This document shows, in pieces, positions 17,520 through 30,120 of a stretch of 64,000 bases of DNA. A model generated the notes under the pieces. The model saw only the letters and a list, made by a program, of their open reading frames with translations, was not told the DNA's origin and did no database searches. Location of the stretch: positions 164,958 through 228,957 of the forward strand of contig NZ_JAEMNU010000031.1 in NCBI RefSeq assembly GCF_016461825.1, in the 5' to 3' direction. The number at the start of each line of letters is the position of its first letter. Position 1 is the stretch's first letter. The stretch comes from Rugamonas violacea. Its GTDB lineage: Bacteria; Pseudomonadota; Gammaproteobacteria; Burkholderiales; Burkholderiaceae_D. The translations under genes and the position numbers were made by a program.

Positions 17520-17564
17520 GCGCCGGCCCGCGCCTGGGTGCTGCGGTGGCCCTTGGGCCGCCGC

Positions 17565-18353
17565 TTACTCGGCGGCTTCCTCGTCGAGGTCGCCGCTGAG
17601 CTCGTCGGCGCGCAACTGGGCCGAGTTCAGGTCCAGCGTGCCCTCGTAGATCGAGCGGCCGCAGATGACGCCCTCGATGCCCTCGTCCTGCACCGCGCAC
17701 AGCGCTTCGACGTCGGCCAGGTTGTGCAGGCCGCCGGAGGCGATGACGGGGATCTTGACGGCCTGGGCCAGCTTGACGGTGGCTTCGATGTTGACGCCGC
17801 CCATCATGCCGTCGCGGCCGATGTCGGTGTAGATGATCGATTCGACGCCGTAGGCCTCGAACTTGCGCGCCAGGTCGATCACCTCGTGGCCGGACATCTT
17901 GCTCCAGCCGTCGGTGGCGACCTTGCCGTCCTTGGCGTCGAGGCCGACGATGATGTGGCCGGGGAAGGCGCCGCAGGCGTCGTGCAGGAAGCCCGGCTCC
18001 TTGACGGCGGCCGTGCCGATGATGATGTAGCTGATGCCGGCGTCCAGATAGCGCTCGATGGTGTCGAGGTCGCGGATGCCGCCACCGAGTTGCACCGGGA
18101 TCTCGTCGATGCCGTGCTCCTCGGCGAATTCGCGCACCACTTTCAGGATCGCCTTGACGGCGGCCTCGTTCTTCGGCTTGCCGGCGAAGGCGCCGTTCAA
18201 GTCGACCAGATGCAGGCGGCGGGCGCCCTGCTTGAGCCAGTGCAGGGCCATGTCGGCCGGGTTGTCGGAGAAAACGGTGGCGAGTTCCATATCGCCCTGT
18301 TTGAGGCGAACGCAGTGACCGTCTTTGAGGTCGATGGCAGGAATGAGCAGCAT
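17565..18353 (-). CDS. hisA: ProFAR isomerase
   Basis: Fourth histidine-pathway enzyme, an Amadori isomerase converting ProFAR to PRFAR. The 262-residue (beta/alpha)8 barrel is paralogous to HisF. It has catalytic Asp8 ([12 protein letters not shown]), the second Asp in [11 protein letters not shown], and phosphate loops GGGIRDLD and ASGGLHN. The C-terminus is extended by an acidic tail ([12 protein letters not shown]). Confidence 0.97.
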   Translation of the reverse strand: MLLIPAIDLKDGHCVRLKQGDMELATVFSDNPADMALHWLKQGARRLHLVDLNGAFAGKPKNEAAVKAILKVVREFAEEHGIDEIPVQLGGGIRDLDTIERYLDAGISYIIIGTAAVKEPGFLHDACGAFPGHIIVGLDAKDGKVATDGWSKMSGHEVIDLARKFEAYGVESIIYTDIGRDGMMGGVNIEATVKLAQAVKIPVIASGGLHNLADVEALCAVQDEGIEGVICGRSIYEGTLDLNSAQLRADELSGDLDEEAAE

Positions 18354-18427
18354 GGTCGGTGTAATGGGTTAAAAGTTCGGGTTGGCGTGGTGATGCGGTT
18401 TAACGATGCGGCGGCAACGACAAAAAA

Positions 18428-19066
18428 TCAAGGCTTCCAATGGACGAAATTCTTGTACAACTGCAAGCCGGCCTTGGCGCTTTTCTCCGGGTGGAACTGG
18501 GCGGCGAAAATATTGTCGCGCGCCACGGCGCTGCAAAACGGCGCGCCGTAGACAGTTTGGCCGACCACGTGGGCGGCCTGCTCCGGCTGCACGTAGAAGC
18601 TGTGCACGAAATAGAAATAGCTGTCGTCCGGGATATCCTGCCACATCGGATGAGACGCCGTTTGCTTGACTTGGTTCCAGCCCATCTGCGGCACCTTGAA
18701 GCGCGAGCCGTCGTCCTGCAGCTGGCCGGCGAGCTGGAAGCGCACCACCTTGCCCGGCAGCAGGCCCAGGCCGGCGGCGTCGCCCTCCTCGCTGACGTCG
18801 AACAACATCTGTTCGCCGATGCACACGCCCATCAGCGGCTTGCTGTCGGCCGCTTTGAGCAGGGCCTCCAGCACGCCGGATTCGCGCAGGCTGCGCATGC
18901 AGTCCGGCATGGCGCCCTGGCCGGGCAGCACGATGCGGTCGGCCGTCTCGATGTCGGCCACTTCTCCGGAAATGAGCACCTCGGCCTCCGGCGCGACGGC
19001 GCGCAGGGCTTGCGCCACCGAACGCAGATTGCCCATGCCATAGTCAACCACAACAATTTTATTCAT
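18428..19066 (-). CDS. hisH: Imidazole glycerol phosphate synthase, glutaminase subunit
   Basis: Class I glutamine amidotransferase that supplies ammonia to HisF. The 212 residues carry catalytic Cys82 (GVCIGEQ), the C-terminal His/Glu pair in QFHPEKS, and the oxyanion-strand region PGQGAMP. ATG 19066 ([16 protein letters not shown]) is chosen over an in-frame TTG 12 bases upstream because it matches the family start. Confidence 0.96.
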   Translation of the reverse strand: MNKIVVVDYGMGNLRSVAQALRAVAPEAEVLISGEVADIETADRIVLPGQGAMPDCMRSLRESGVLEALLKAADSKPLMGVCIGEQMLFDVSEEGDAAGLGLLPGKVVRFQLAGQLQDDGSRFKVPQMGWNQVKQTASHPMWQDIPDDSYFYFVHSFYVQPEQAAHVVGQTVYGAPFCSAVARDNIFAAQFHPEKSAKAGLQLYKNFVHWKP

Positions 19067-19120
19067 TTTGCCATTCAAGCGAAAAGGTCGGCACGGCGCC
19101 CGGGCGCCGCGCCGTGGAGA

Positions 19121-19711
19121 TCACAGACTGCCCTTGGTGGACGGGATGGTGCCGGCGGCGCGCTCGTCGCGCTCGCTGGCCATGCGCAGGGCGCGGCCGA
19201 AGGCCTTGAACACCGTCTCGCACTGGTGGTGGGCGTTGGTGCCGCGCAAATTGTCGATATGCAAGCTCACCAGGGCGTGGTTGACGAAACCACGGAAGAA
19301 TTCCAGCGTCAGGTCGACGTCGAAGCCGCCGATCATCGCCCGGGTGAAGGGGATGTGATATTCGATGCCGGGCCGGCCGGAGAAGTCGATCACCACGCGC
19401 GACAAGGCCTCGTCCAGCGGCACGTAGGCGTGGCCGTAGCGGCGGATGCCCTTCTTGTCGCCGATGGCCTGGGCCACCGCCATGCCCAGCGTGATGCCGA
19501 CGTCTTCCACCGTGTGGTGGTTGTCGATATGCGTGTCGCCGGTGGCTTCGATGTCGAGGTCGATCAGGCCGTGGCGGGCGATCTGGTCCAGCATGTGGTC
19601 GAGGAAGGGCACGCCGGTGTTCAGCTTTTGCTGGCCCGTGCCGTCGAGGTTGATCGCGACGCGGATTTGCGTCTCGTTGGTGTTGCGCGTGATTTCTGCG
19701 GTGCGGTTCAT
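19121..19711 (-). CDS. hisB: Imidazoleglycerol-phosphate dehydratase
   Basis: Manganese enzyme that dehydrates imidazole glycerol phosphate to imidazole acetol phosphate. The 196-residue monofunctional form lacks the histidinol-phosphatase domain of enterobacterial HisB. Metal-ligand motifs [20 protein letters not shown] and NAHHQCE are present. The ATG at 19711 overlaps the hisC stop (ATGA), so translation is coupled. Confidence 0.96.
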   Translation of the reverse strand: MNRTAEITRNTNETQIRVAINLDGTGQQKLNTGVPFLDHMLDQIARHGLIDLDIEATGDTHIDNHHTVEDVGITLGMAVAQAIGDKKGIRRYGHAYVPLDEALSRVVIDFSGRPGIEYHIPFTRAMIGGFDVDLTLEFFRGFVNHALVSLHIDNLRGTNAHHQCETVFKAFGRALRMASERDERAAGTIPSTKGSL

Positions 19712-20826
19712 GAAAGGCTCTTGCGGTGGTCTTGGGCTGCCAGCGATGCCGTGATGGCAGCGAGGAATACGGAATTCTCTTCGGGGGTGCTGACCGTGAC
19801 GCGCAAACAATTGGCCAGCACACTGTGCATTTTACTCACATTTTTGATTAATACCTTGTCAGCGAGCAGTTTCACATAGGCATCATCGGCGTCGGGCACC
19901 CGAATCAAGAGAAAATTCGCCGCCGACGGAAACACCGTCACACCGGGCAGCGCGGCCAGTGCCTGCGCCAGTTCGCTGCGCGCGGCGCGCAAGGCGCTGG
20001 CCTGCTCGTTGAGCACATCGAGGTGGTCGAGGGCGAATTCGGCCGCCGCCTGGGTCAACACGTTGATGTTGTAAGGAGGCCGCACTTTGTCGAATTGCGC
20101 CAGCAATTCCGGCGCCGCCGACATGTAACCGAGGCGGATGCCGGCCAGGCCGAGCTTGGACACGGTGCGCATCACCACCAGGTTGGCGAACTCCGGCAGG
20201 CGGCCCATGAAGCTTTGCTGCGCGAACGGCTCGTAGGCCTCGTCGACGACGGCGATGCCGGAATCGCCCAGCGCCGCGATGATGGCGACGATGTCGGACT
20301 CGGCGAACAGGTTGCCGCTCGGGTTGTTCGGGTAGGACAGGTAGACCAGCGCCGGCTTGTGTTCGGCGATGGCGGCCAGCATGGCCGGCAGGTCGAGCGA
20401 CAGGTCGGCCTTCAAGGCGACGCCGACGTAGTCCATGCCGGCGAACTGCGCCGAGCGCTGGTACATGACGAAGGACGGCGTTGGCGCCAGCACCACGGCG
20501 CGGCGGTCCTGCTGGGCGCAGGCCATGTCGAGGATGGAGATCAGCTCGTCGGAGCCGTTGCCGAGGATGACATCGTAGCCGTCCGGCACACCCAGTTGCT
20601 CGCAAACGCGCCGCTTCAGCGTGGCGTAGGAGGCCACCGGGTAGCGGTTCAAGCTGACGGCGGCCAGGCGCTGGCCCAACTCCTGCAACAGATGCGCAGG
20701 CAGGTGGTAAGGGTTCTCCATCGCATCCAGTTTGACAAAGCCACTCGCGTCGGCCACGTGGTAGCCCTTGATGGCGCGCACGTCGGAACGAATGGTGTTG
20801 CTGATGAGGCTGTCGAGGGATGACAT
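19708..20826 (-). CDS. hisC: Histidinol-phosphate aminotransferase
   Basis: PLP-dependent class II aminotransferase that makes histidinol phosphate from imidazole acetol phosphate and glutamate. The 372 residues include LGNGSDELI (cofactor phosphate side), [17 protein letters not shown] and the PLP Lys region [14 protein letters not shown]. It starts 31 bases after the methyltransferase gene and overlaps hisB by four bases. Confidence 0.96.
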   Translation of the reverse strand: MSSLDSLISNTIRSDVRAIKGYHVADASGFVKLDAMENPYHLPAHLLQELGQRLAAVSLNRYPVASYATLKRRVCEQLGVPDGYDVILGNGSDELISILDMACAQQDRRAVVLAPTPSFVMYQRSAQFAGMDYVGVALKADLSLDLPAMLAAIAEHKPALVYLSYPNNPSGNLFAESDIVAIIAALGDSGIAVVDEAYEPFAQQSFMGRLPEFANLVVMRTVSKLGLAGIRLGYMSAAPELLAQFDKVRPPYNINVLTQAAAEFALDHLDVLNEQASALRAARSELAQALAALPGVTVFPSAANFLLIRVPDADDAYVKLLADKVLIKNVSKMHSVLANCLRVTVSTPEENSVFLAAITASLAAQDHRKSLS

Positions 20827-20857
20827 CTTACTTGTGCTCCTGGGTTGGGGGACTGCG

Positions 20858-22060
20858 CTACGCGATGGTTTCCGCCGTGGCCGTCTTGACGGCGCGCCGA
20901 CTTCGTTTGGCCGGCGTATCGGCCGGGGTCTTGATTGCTGCCTTGCTTGCTGCCTTGATTGCTGTCTTGCTTGCCGGCTTGCGCGCCGCTTTGTTTGCCG
21001 GCTTGCGCGCCGCTTTGTTTGCCGGCTTGGTGGCTGACTCGATTGCCACGGTTGGCGCGGCCTCGGCCACGAGCTTGGCTGCAGCCTTGGCGCGTGGCTT
21101 GGACGCCGCCTTGACGCTCTTCGCCGCGACCTTCGCGGCCGGCTTCGCGACGACCGTCTTCACGTCGACGTTCTTCGCGGCGACCTTTTTCACCGCGACC
21201 TTTTTCGTGGCGGGCTTCTTCGCGGCGGCCTTCTTCACGGCCGGCTTGGCGGCGCGCTTGACGGCGGCGCGCTGCTTGAGCGGCGCCGGCTCGGCCAGCG
21301 CCCCGGCGTCCGTCTCGGCCAGGCGGCTCTGGATGATCGCGCAGTATTCCGGGTTCAGTTCGAAGCCGACGAAGTTGCGGCCGCAGCGGCGCGCCGCGAT
21401 GGCGGTGGTGCCGCTGCCCATGAACAGGTCGAGCACCACGCCGTCCGGCGGGCACGAGGCCTTGAGCATGCGCTCGATGATCTCCAGCGGCTTCTGGGTC
21501 GGATGGTCGGCCCGCTCGGGATGCTCGCGGTGCAGTCGCGACACGCTCCACAAATCCTTCGGGTTGTAACCGACTTCGAGCCATTTGGCGCCGATGAAGA
21601 TCGAGCGCGAGCGGGCCTTCTTGGTCTCGGCGTCGTAGGCGATGCGCACGGCGTCGAGGTCGAAATAGTAGTCCTTGCGGCCGACGAAGAAGCCGATGGT
21701 GTCGTGCACCGACGAATAGCTGCGCACGCTGCCGCCCATCGACGGCACGCGGCGGTCCCAGATGATCTCGTTCATCATCGTCATGCGCTTTTTCAGCATG
21801 ACGAAGATCTCCGGCGAAAAGCGCCAGGTGAGGAAGATGTACAGGCTGCCGTTGGGTTTCAGCTTGGGCAGCGCGGCCTCAATCCACCGCTCGGTCCAGC
21901 GCAGGTAGTCCTCCACCGTCTGCTGGTCGGAGGCGTTGCCGTAGTCCTTGCCCAGGTTGTAGGGCGGATCGGTCAGGATCAGATCGACGGAACCGTCCGG
22001 GATGCGCGCCAGTCCGGTCAGCGCATCCTCGCAGAACACCTGGTTGAGCCAATCGCTCAT
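20858..22060 (-). CDS. DNA adenine methyltransferase (beta class) with histone-H1-like tail
   Basis: N6-adenine or N4-cytosine DNA methyltransferase of 400 residues. The catalytic domain (about 1-250) has DPPY at 31-34, placed before the SAM-binding motif DLFMGSGTT at 211-219, the beta-class order. HPTQKP (186-191) is the usual motif preceding it. From about residue 256 to the end is a low-complexity Lys/Ala/Pro tail ([18 protein letters not shown]-like repeats), resembling bacterial and eukaryotic histone H1 tails. Part of the tail is encoded by 24-bp tandem repeats. No restriction endonuclease is adjacent. It lies ten bases after hisD and 31 before hisC, inside the his operon, so it is probably co-transcribed with histidine genes. 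The tail presumably gives sequence-independent DNA binding. Confidence 0.9.
   Translation of the reverse strand: MSDWLNQVFCEDALTGLARIPDGSVDLILTDPPYNLGKDYGNASDQQTVEDYLRWTERWIEAALPKLKPNGSLYIFLTWRFSPEIFVMLKKRMTMMNEIIWDRRVPSMGGSVRSYSSVHDTIGFFVGRKDYYFDLDAVRIAYDAETKKARSRSIFIGAKWLEVGYNPKDLWSVSRLHREHPERADHPTQKPLEIIERMLKASCPPDGVVLDLFMGSGTTAIAARRCGRNFVGFELNPEYCAIIQSRLAETDAGALAEPAPLKQRAAVKRAAKPAVKKAAAKKPATKKVAVKKVAAKNVDVKTVVAKPAAKVAAKSVKAASKPRAKAAAKLVAEAAPTVAIESATKPANKAARKPANKAARKPASKTAIKAASKAAIKTPADTPAKRSRRAVKTATAETIA
20973..21020. repeat. 24-bp tandem repeats encoding the methyltransferase tail
   Basis: Two identical 24-base units (20973-20996 and 20997-21020), plus a partial third, encode KPANKAAR on the minus strand. 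They mark recent repeat expansion in the basic tail and keep the reading frame. Confidence 0.85.
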
Positions 22061-22070
22061 GCGGCCGCGA

Positions 22071-23396
22071 TCATGGGTTCGAGGTCAAACGCAGCTCGGC
22101 GCTGCGGGCGTGCGCCTGCAAGCCTTCGCCGTAGGCCAGCTCGGCGGCGACCTTGCCCAGCGTTTGCGCGCCCGCTTCGCTGACGTGGATCACCGACGAG
22201 CGCTTCTGGAAATCGTACACGCCCAGCGGCGACGAGAAGCGCGCGGTGCGCGAGGTCGGCAGCACGTGGTTCGGGCCGCAGCAGTAGTCGCCCAGCGACT
22301 CCGACGAGAAGCGGCCGAGGAACATCGCGCCGGCGTGGCGGATCTGGTCGGCCCACTGCTGCGGGTTCTCGGCCGAGATTTCCAGGTGCTCGGCGGCGAT
22401 GCTGTTGGCGATGGCGCAGGCCTCGGCCATGTCGCGCACCTTGATCAGCGCGCCGCGATCGGTCAGGGAGGTGCGGATGGTGTCCTGCCGCGGCATGGTC
22501 GGCAGCAGCTTGTTGATGCTGGCCTCGACGCGGGCGATGTAGTCGGCGTCCGGACAGAGCAGGATGGCCTGCGCCAGCTCGTCGTGCTCGGCCTGCGAGA
22601 ACAAGTCCATCGCCACCCAGTCCGGATCGGTGGTGCCGTCGCAGATGATGAGGATCTCCGACGGGCCGGCGATCATGTCGATGCCGACGATGCCGAAGAC
22701 GCGGCGCTTGGCCGCCGCCACATAGGCGTTGCCGGGGCCGACGATCTTGTCGACCGGGGCGATGCTGGCCGTGCCGTGGGCCAGCGCGCCGACCGCCTGG
22801 GCGCCGCCGATGGTGATCACCCGCGTCACGCCGGCGATGGCGGCGGCGGCCAGCACCATCTGGTTCTTCACGCCGTCCGGCGTCGGCACCACCATGATGA
22901 TCTCGGCCACGCCGGCCACCTTGGCCGGCACCGCGTTCATCAGCACCGACGAGGGATAGGCCGCCTTGCCGCCGGGGACGTAGATGCCGACCCGGTCGAG
23001 CGGGGTGATCTTCTGGCCCAGCACGGTGCCGTCGGCCTCGGTGTAGCTGAAGCCGGACAGCTCCTGCTTCTGCCGTTCGTGGAACAGGCGGATGCGCTCG
23101 GCCGCCGTTTGCAGCGCCAGGCGCTGCGCCTCGGGCAGGCCGGCCAACGCCGCCTCCAACTCGGCCTGGCCGATGTCGAAGGCGGCCATGCTGCTGGCGC
23201 CGCCGTTGGGGATGCGGTCGAAGCGGTTGGTGTACTCCAGCACGGCGGCGTCGCCGCGCGCCTTGACGTCGGCCAGGATGGCCGCCACAGACCGTTCGAT
23301 CGCCTCGTCGGTGCTCGCCTCGAACGCCAGCAGGGCGCTGAGGGCTGGTTGGAATCCGGCTTGGCTTGAATCGAGCTTGGTGATCTGAATCGGCAT
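22071..23396 (-). CDS. hisD: Histidinol dehydrogenase
   Basis: Zinc- and NAD-dependent enzyme catalysing the last two oxidations from histidinol to histidine. The 441 residues include [28 protein letters not shown], the AEHDELAQ zinc-ligand segment, AAEHLEI and the C-terminal catalytic region. ATG 23396 ([15 protein letters not shown]) gives normal family length. It is followed after ten bases by the methyltransferase gene rather than by hisC. Confidence 0.97.
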   Translation of the reverse strand: MPIQITKLDSSQAGFQPALSALLAFEASTDEAIERSVAAILADVKARGDAAVLEYTNRFDRIPNGGASSMAAFDIGQAELEAALAGLPEAQRLALQTAAERIRLFHERQKQELSGFSYTEADGTVLGQKITPLDRVGIYVPGGKAAYPSSVLMNAVPAKVAGVAEIIMVVPTPDGVKNQMVLAAAAIAGVTRVITIGGAQAVGALAHGTASIAPVDKIVGPGNAYVAAAKRRVFGIVGIDMIAGPSEILIICDGTTDPDWVAMDLFSQAEHDELAQAILLCPDADYIARVEASINKLLPTMPRQDTIRTSLTDRGALIKVRDMAEACAIANSIAAEHLEISAENPQQWADQIRHAGAMFLGRFSSESLGDYCCGPNHVLPTSRTARFSSPLGVYDFQKRSSVIHVSEAGAQTLGKVAAELAYGEGLQAHARSAELRLTSNP

Positions 23397-23441
23397 GATG
23401 GGTTCTTCTGGCTGGGACGGTGGGCGGTGTGGCTGGCGAAC

Positions 23442-24122
23442 TTATTTTTTCATCGCGGAGGCGCGTTCGAACGCCGCCAGGATCGGTTGCAGGCGCTCGC
23501 GTTTGAGCTTGAGCGCGGCCTGGTTGACGATCAGGCGCGAGGAGATCTGCATGATCTCCTCGACCTCGACCAGGTCGTTGGCGCGCAGCGTGTTGCCGGT
23601 GCTGACGACGTCGACGATGGCGTCGGACAGGCCGACCAGCGGCGCCAGCTCCATCGAGCCGTACAGCTTGATCAGGTCGACGTGCACGCCCTTGGCGGCG
23701 AAGTGCTCGCGCGCCGTCTGGACGAACTTGGTGGCGACGCGCAGGCGCGCGCCCTGGCGCACGGCGGTGGCGTAGTCGAAGCCGTTCTTCACCGCCACCG
23801 ACATGCGGCAGGCGGCGATGTTCAGGTCGATCGGCTGGTACAGGCCCTCGCCGCCGTGTTCGAGCAGCACGTCCTTGCCGGCCACGCCGAAGTCGGCGGC
23901 GCCGTGCTGGACATAGGTCGGCACGTCGGTGGCGCGGACGATGATGACGCGCACGTTGGGGTCGTTGGTGGCGAGGATCAGCTTGCGCGAGGTCTCCGGA
24001 TTCTCGGTCACGATGATGCCGGCCTCCTCCAGCAGGGGCAGGGTGTCCTCGAAGATGCGGCCTTTCGACAGCGCCAGGATCAGCTGCGACTGGTCGCGCG
24101 CCTGGCCATTAAATGCGGTCAT
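23442..24122 (-). CDS. hisG: ATP phosphoribosyltransferase, short form
   Basis: First, committed step of histidine biosynthesis: ATP + PRPP to PR-ATP. The 226 residues are the catalytic HisG(S) form without the C-terminal regulatory domain, so activity and feedback should require HisZ, which is not encoded in the window. Motifs are [26 protein letters not shown] and the PRPP loop [15 protein letters not shown]. First his gene of the block, 33 bases after murA. Confidence 0.96.
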   Translation of the reverse strand: MTAFNGQARDQSQLILALSKGRIFEDTLPLLEEAGIIVTENPETSRKLILATNDPNVRVIIVRATDVPTYVQHGAADFGVAGKDVLLEHGGEGLYQPIDLNIAACRMSVAVKNGFDYATAVRQGARLRVATKFVQTAREHFAAKGVHVDLIKLYGSMELAPLVGLSDAIVDVVSTGNTLRANDLVEVEEIMQISSRLIVNQAALKLKRERLQPILAAFERASAMKK

Positions 24123-24155
24123 GATGGGTTCCGATGTAGCGTTGTGGTGCCGCGC

Positions 24156-25406
<1,251 letters not shown>

Positions 25407-25413
25407 GCTGGGC

Positions 25414-25650
25414 TTATCCTTGGTATTCGTCTGGGGTCAGGGTTTTCATCGACAGCGCGTGGATTTCCTCGCGCATGCGGTCGCCCAGCGCGGCGTAGAC
25501 CAGCTGGTGGCGCTGGATCAGGCGCTTGCCGACGAAGGCCGGCGAGACGATGATGGCCTGGAAGTGCTGGCCGTCGCCCTCGACTTCGAGGTGGGTGCAT
25601 TCAAGGCCGGCGGTGAGGTAGCTATGGATCAGTTCTGGGGTGGTGGTCAC
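25414..25650 (-). CDS. ibaG: BolA-family protein, IbaG type
   Basis: Small (78 residues) BolA/IbaG protein, thought from the family to partner with monothiol glutaredoxins in iron-sulfur and iron handling. The KH-like fold signature [24 protein letters not shown] and the downstream [12 protein letters not shown] are visible. It precedes murA, the standard position in proteobacteria. A CGFS glutaredoxin (grxD) lies elsewhere in this window. Confidence 0.92.
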   Translation of the reverse strand: MTTTPELIHSYLTAGLECTHLEVEGDGQHFQAIIVSPAFVGKRLIQRHQLVYAALGDRMREEIHALSMKTLTPDEYQG

Positions 25651-25746
25651 GATTATTCCTTGGGGCGTAATGAGCTCGGCGGCTCAGGTATCAACGATAT
25701 AGCGGTTTGGCGCGGCCGGCACGGCCGCGCGGAGAAATTTTTTCGC

Positions 25747-26510
25747 TCAATGGCGCAGGCGGTAGCCGCTCCTCAGCAGACGGATCGCCATCAGCGCCAA
25801 CACCACCAGGAAGCCGCCGACGATGGCCAGGCTGAGCCAGGGGTCGACGTCGGACTGGCCGAAGAAGCCGTGGCGGAAGCCGTCGATCATGTAGAAGAAG
25901 GGGTTCAGGTGCGACACCGTCAGCCAGAACGGCGGCAGCGAGTGGATCGAGTAGAACACGCCGGAGAGGAAGGTCAGCGGCATGATCAGGAAGTTCTGGA
26001 AGGCGGCCAGCTGGTCGAACTTCTCGGCCCAGATGCCGGCGATCAGGCCCATGGTGCCGAGGATGGCGGCGCCGAGCAGGGCGAAGACGGCGATCCACAG
26101 CGGCTCGGCGAAGCTCAAATGGGCGAACCAGGCGGTGACGACGAACACGCCGAGGCCGACCACCAGGCCGCGCACCATGGCGGCCAGCACGTAGGCGGAG
26201 AAGATCTCCCAGTGCGACAGCGGGGTCAGCAGCACGAACACCAGGTTGCCGGTGATCTTCGATTGGATCAGCGACGAGGAGGCGTTGGCGAAGGCGTTCT
26301 GCAGCACGCTCATCATCACCAGGCCGGGGATCAGGAAGGCGGTGTAGCTCACGTCGCGGTAGACCTGCACGCGGCCTTCGAGCACGTGGCCGAAGATCAG
26401 CAGGTAGAGCATGGCGGTGAGGATGGGCGCGGCGACGGTCTGGGTGGCGACCTTCCAGAAACGCAATGTTTCCTTGTAGACCAGCGTGCGGAATCCGGTG
26501 GAAATGAAGT

Positions 26511-26514
<4 letters not shown>
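25747..26514 (-). CDS. yadH: ABC-2 type transporter permease (YadH-like)
   Basis: Inner-membrane permease of 255 residues with about six transmembrane helices and the ABC-2 signature around FLIMPLTFLSGVFYSIHSLPP. Its ATG (26514) overlaps the stop of the upstream ATPase gene by four bases, so the two form one exporter. The substrate is unknown; YadGH-type exporters next to mla/murA genes suggest an envelope-related cargo. Confidence 0.9.
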
Positions 26515-27425
<911 letters not shown>

Positions 27426-27604
27426 GCTTGACTTATCGGTTGGTGCGGCGGGCTGGAAGCCGCCGCGAAACTGCTCAAAAGGCGGAAGATTGCTGGCGCC
27501 ACGGCACTGTTCGGCGGCGGCAACGTTCAATTATAGGGGAAATCTGCTGAGTCAGAGCCGGACGGGTCCGGCTCGCTGCTACGGCTGTAGCGGGGGAGAA
27601 ACGA

Positions 27605-28021
27605 TCAATGATGGTGGTGCAGATCGGCCGGCGCGTTGGCCAGGCCGAGTTTGGACGGCTCGGGCGCGCCGACCACGGGGGCGAACTCGGCGTGGGCCGG
27701 GTTCTCCGCCAGCGGGGCGCCCGGCTCGAGCTGTTCCGAGGTGGGGAACAGCAGCGAGCAGACGCCGTACAGCTTGGTCAGGCTTTGCAGCGCCGGCGGC
27801 AGGTGCTTGAGTTCGAGCTCGATGCCGGCGTCCTGCGCCGCCTTGCGCCAGGCCAACATCACCGACACCGCCACCGAGTCGACCGTCAGCACGTGGCGCA
27901 GGTCGAAGCTGGTCTGGCCGGCGCGGATGGCGGCCAGACCGCGCTCCAGCGCGGCGGTGGCGTTGGCCACGGTCAGCGAGGAGAGCGATTGCAGGGTGTC
28001 GTTGGCGGCGATGATGGACAT
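27605..28021 (-). CDS. mlaB: MlaB-like STAS-domain protein
   Basis: Small cytoplasmic STAS-domain regulator of the Mla ABC transporter. The 138 residues have a STAS core (about 10-95; FDLRHVLTVDSVAVSVMLAWRK). A Pro/Ala-rich extension ending in four consecutive His (ADLHHHH) follows, which is not usual for MlaB and could bind metal. Last gene of the mlaFEDACB set. Confidence 0.85.
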   Translation of the reverse strand: MSIIAANDTLQSLSSLTVANATAALERGLAAIRAGQTSFDLRHVLTVDSVAVSVMLAWRKAAQDAGIELELKHLPPALQSLTKLYGVCSLLFPTSEQLEPGAPLAENPAHAEFAPVVGAPEPSKLGLANAPADLHHHH

Positions 28022-28048
28022 GGGCGTGGCTGGTCTAGTGGGGATGGC

Positions 28049-28705
28049 TTACTTGGCGGCGGCTTTGAGCGGCTTGTTGGCCAGCTTCTTGTTCTTCTCC
28101 GACAGCGCCTTGATCAGGCCGTCGATGCCGCCCTTGCTGATTTCGGAGGCGAAGGTGCCCTTGTAGGTCTCGACCAGCCAGGCGCCGAGCACGTTGATGT
28201 CATAGATCTTCCAGCCGCTGGTCGGCGACTTGGCGACGCGGTAGTTCAACAGGATGGGCTCGCCACGGGCGACGTTGACCTGCGAGCGCACCTCGACTTC
28301 GGTGTCGGTCGGATCGGCGCGCAGCGGCTTGAACTCCACCGTTTCGTTCTTGATCTGCGACAGGGCGCCGGAGTAGGTGAAGATCAGCAGGGTGCGGAAC
28401 TCGGTCGACAGCTGTTTCTGCTGGTCCGGCGTGGCGTCGCGCCAGAAGCGGCCGGAGGCCAGCGCGGTCATGCGCTGGAAGTCGACGTAGGGCAGGATCT
28501 TGCTCTCGACCAGTTCCATCACGCGCTTCTGGTCGCCGGCCTGGATCGCCTTGTCGGCCTTGGCCGTCTCGATCACGTCCTGGCTGATGCGTTTGACCAG
28601 GGCGTCGGGCGCCTCGCCGGCCGGGGTCGGCGCGGCGCCGGCGTGGCCGGCGTTGAAGGCCAGGGCCACGGTTGCCAATGCGATAAGTTTTTTAATCAAA
28701 GTCAT
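28049..28705 (-). CDS. mlaC: Phospholipid-binding periplasmic protein MlaC
   Basis: Periplasmic shuttle carrying phospholipid between the MlaA complex in the outer membrane and MlaFEDB in the inner membrane. The 218 residues have a signal peptide (1-24, ending AGA), then the MlaC/Ttg2D fold (LPYVDFQRMTALASGRFWR, WKIYDINVLGAWLVETYK). The C-terminus is Lys-rich. Confidence 0.94.
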   Translation of the reverse strand: MTLIKKLIALATVALAFNAGHAGAAPTPAGEAPDALVKRISQDVIETAKADKAIQAGDQKRVMELVESKILPYVDFQRMTALASGRFWRDATPDQQKQLSTEFRTLLIFTYSGALSQIKNETVEFKPLRADPTDTEVEVRSQVNVARGEPILLNYRVAKSPTSGWKIYDINVLGAWLVETYKGTFASEISKGGIDGLIKALSEKNKKLANKPLKAAAK

Positions 28706-28736
28706 ATTGTCTCTACCTATAATGGTTCACTACGGA

Positions 28737-29573
28737 TCACAGGCTGGCGTTGCTCGCAGCCGGGGCTTGCGAGTTTAACTCTTTTGCTGCCTTCGCGGAT
28801 GACACGGGGGCCGAAGTTTCTCCACTTTCATTCGCGCCATCGAGCTCGGCCTGCTTGGGCTGACGCTTGCGCGGGTTGCTTTCGCCGTCGAAAATCTTGC
28901 TTTCGCGGCGCTGCAGGAAGCCGTCGCGGATGAATTCGTAGCGGTCCAGCGCGGCGTCTTCCAGCAGGGTGGAGGCGTCGAGCAGGTTGGCGCGCTGGTC
29001 GACCACGCGGGTGACGGTGCCGATGTTGCGGATGTAGATGGGTTCCTTGTAGCGCCAGATGTCGCCGCTGATGTCGAGCGGCAGGGCGGCGGTGTCGCGC
29101 ACCGTCGACGGCCCCAGCAGCGGCAGCATCAGGTAGGGGCCGGACGGCACGCCCCAGCGGCCCAGGGTCTGGCCGAAGTCCTCGTTATGCTTCTGCAGAC
29201 CGGCCTCGGAGGCGATGTCGAGCAGGCCGAGCAGGCCGAAGGTCGAATTCAGCGTGACGCGGGTGACGTCGGACATGCCGGCCTCGCCCTTGCCCTGCAG
29301 CAGGTTGTTGGCGGCGCTCCAGACATCCGACAGGTTGCCGAAGAAGTTGTTGATGCCGGTCTGCACGAAGGTCGGCAACACCGCCTTGTAGGCGGTGGCG
29401 GCCGGCTTGAGCGCGACCTGGTCGACCGTGTCGTTGAACTGGAACATGGCGCGGTTGAAGCCCTCGTAGGGGTCGCGCGGGTTGGGGCCGGCGCAGGCGC
29501 TCAGCAGGACGGCGACGCCGGCGGCCATGGCGGCGCGGCGCAGGAAGGGGAGGTACACGGAGTAATTGCTCAT
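28737..29573 (-). CDS. mlaA: Outer-membrane lipoprotein MlaA (VacJ)
   Basis: Outer-membrane lipoprotein that extracts mislocalised phospholipids from the outer leaflet. The 278 residues start with a lipoprotein signal whose lipobox is LLSACAG. The conserved DPYEGFNRAMFQFND and SGPYLMLPLLGPSTVRD motifs follow. The C-terminal ~50 residues are a disordered Ala/Ser/Glu extension. Its ATG overlaps the mlaD stop by four bases. In E. coli mlaA is unlinked; here it lies inside the transporter operon. Confidence 0.94.
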   Translation of the reverse strand: MSNYSVYLPFLRRAAMAAGVAVLLSACAGPNPRDPYEGFNRAMFQFNDTVDQVALKPAATAYKAVLPTFVQTGINNFFGNLSDVWSAANNLLQGKGEAGMSDVTRVTLNSTFGLLGLLDIASEAGLQKHNEDFGQTLGRWGVPSGPYLMLPLLGPSTVRDTAALPLDISGDIWRYKEPIYIRNIGTVTRVVDQRANLLDASTLLEDAALDRYEFIRDGFLQRRESKIFDGESNPRKRQPKQAELDGANESGETSAPVSSAKAAKELNSQAPAASNASL

Positions 29574-30040
29574 TTGCTATCCTTACCTTCAGCAGCCTTG
29601 CTGTAGATGAACTGGTTGATCAAGTCTTCCAGCACGGTGGCCGACTGGGTGCGGGCGATCTTGTCGCCCTCAGCCAGGTTGGCGGTGTCGCCGCCGGCCT
29701 CGAGGCCGACGTATTGCTCGCCGAGCAGGCCGGCGGTGAGGATCTTGGCGGAGGTGTCTTTAGGGAAATTGTACCCTTCTTGCAGGTTCAGCGTGACCAG
29801 GGCCTGGTAATGCTTGTCGTCGAACTCGATCTTGCCGACCCGGCCCACCACCACGCCCGAGCCCTTGACCGGGGCGCGCGGACGCAGGCCGCCGATATTG
29901 TCGAACTTGGCGGTGACGCTGTAGGTCTTGGCGAAGGACATCGAGCTCATGTTGCCCGCCTTCAAGGCCAGGAACATCAGCGCGGCCACACCCAGGACCA
30001 CGAACAAACCGACCCAGACATCCAATGATTTACGTTGCAT
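29570..30040 (-). CDS. mlaD: MCE-domain protein MlaD
   Basis: Inner-membrane-anchored MCE protein forming the hexameric lipid channel on top of MlaE. The 156 residues have an N-terminal membrane helix (about 7-26) and the MCE domain (NIGGLRPRAPVKGSGVVVGRV, GLLGEQYVGLEAGG). It overlaps mlaA by four bases. Confidence 0.95.
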   Translation of the reverse strand: MQRKSLDVWVGLFVVLGVAALMFLALKAGNMSSMSFAKTYSVTAKFDNIGGLRPRAPVKGSGVVVGRVGKIEFDDKHYQALVTLNLQEGYNFPKDTSAKILTAGLLGEQYVGLEAGGDTANLAEGDKIARTQSATVLEDLINQFIYSKAAEGKDSK

Positions 30041-30120
30041 AGTACATATCCTAGTTTATTTTTCTTGCCGCGGCACGTTCCGCGCCGTGCGGTGTGGAGC
30101 AAAATAGATTCTTTGCAGAT

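Noticed and set aside
20858-22060. Methyltransferase as part of a restriction-modification system
   Set aside because: Neighbours on both sides are histidine genes and no endonuclease or specificity subunit is present in the window.
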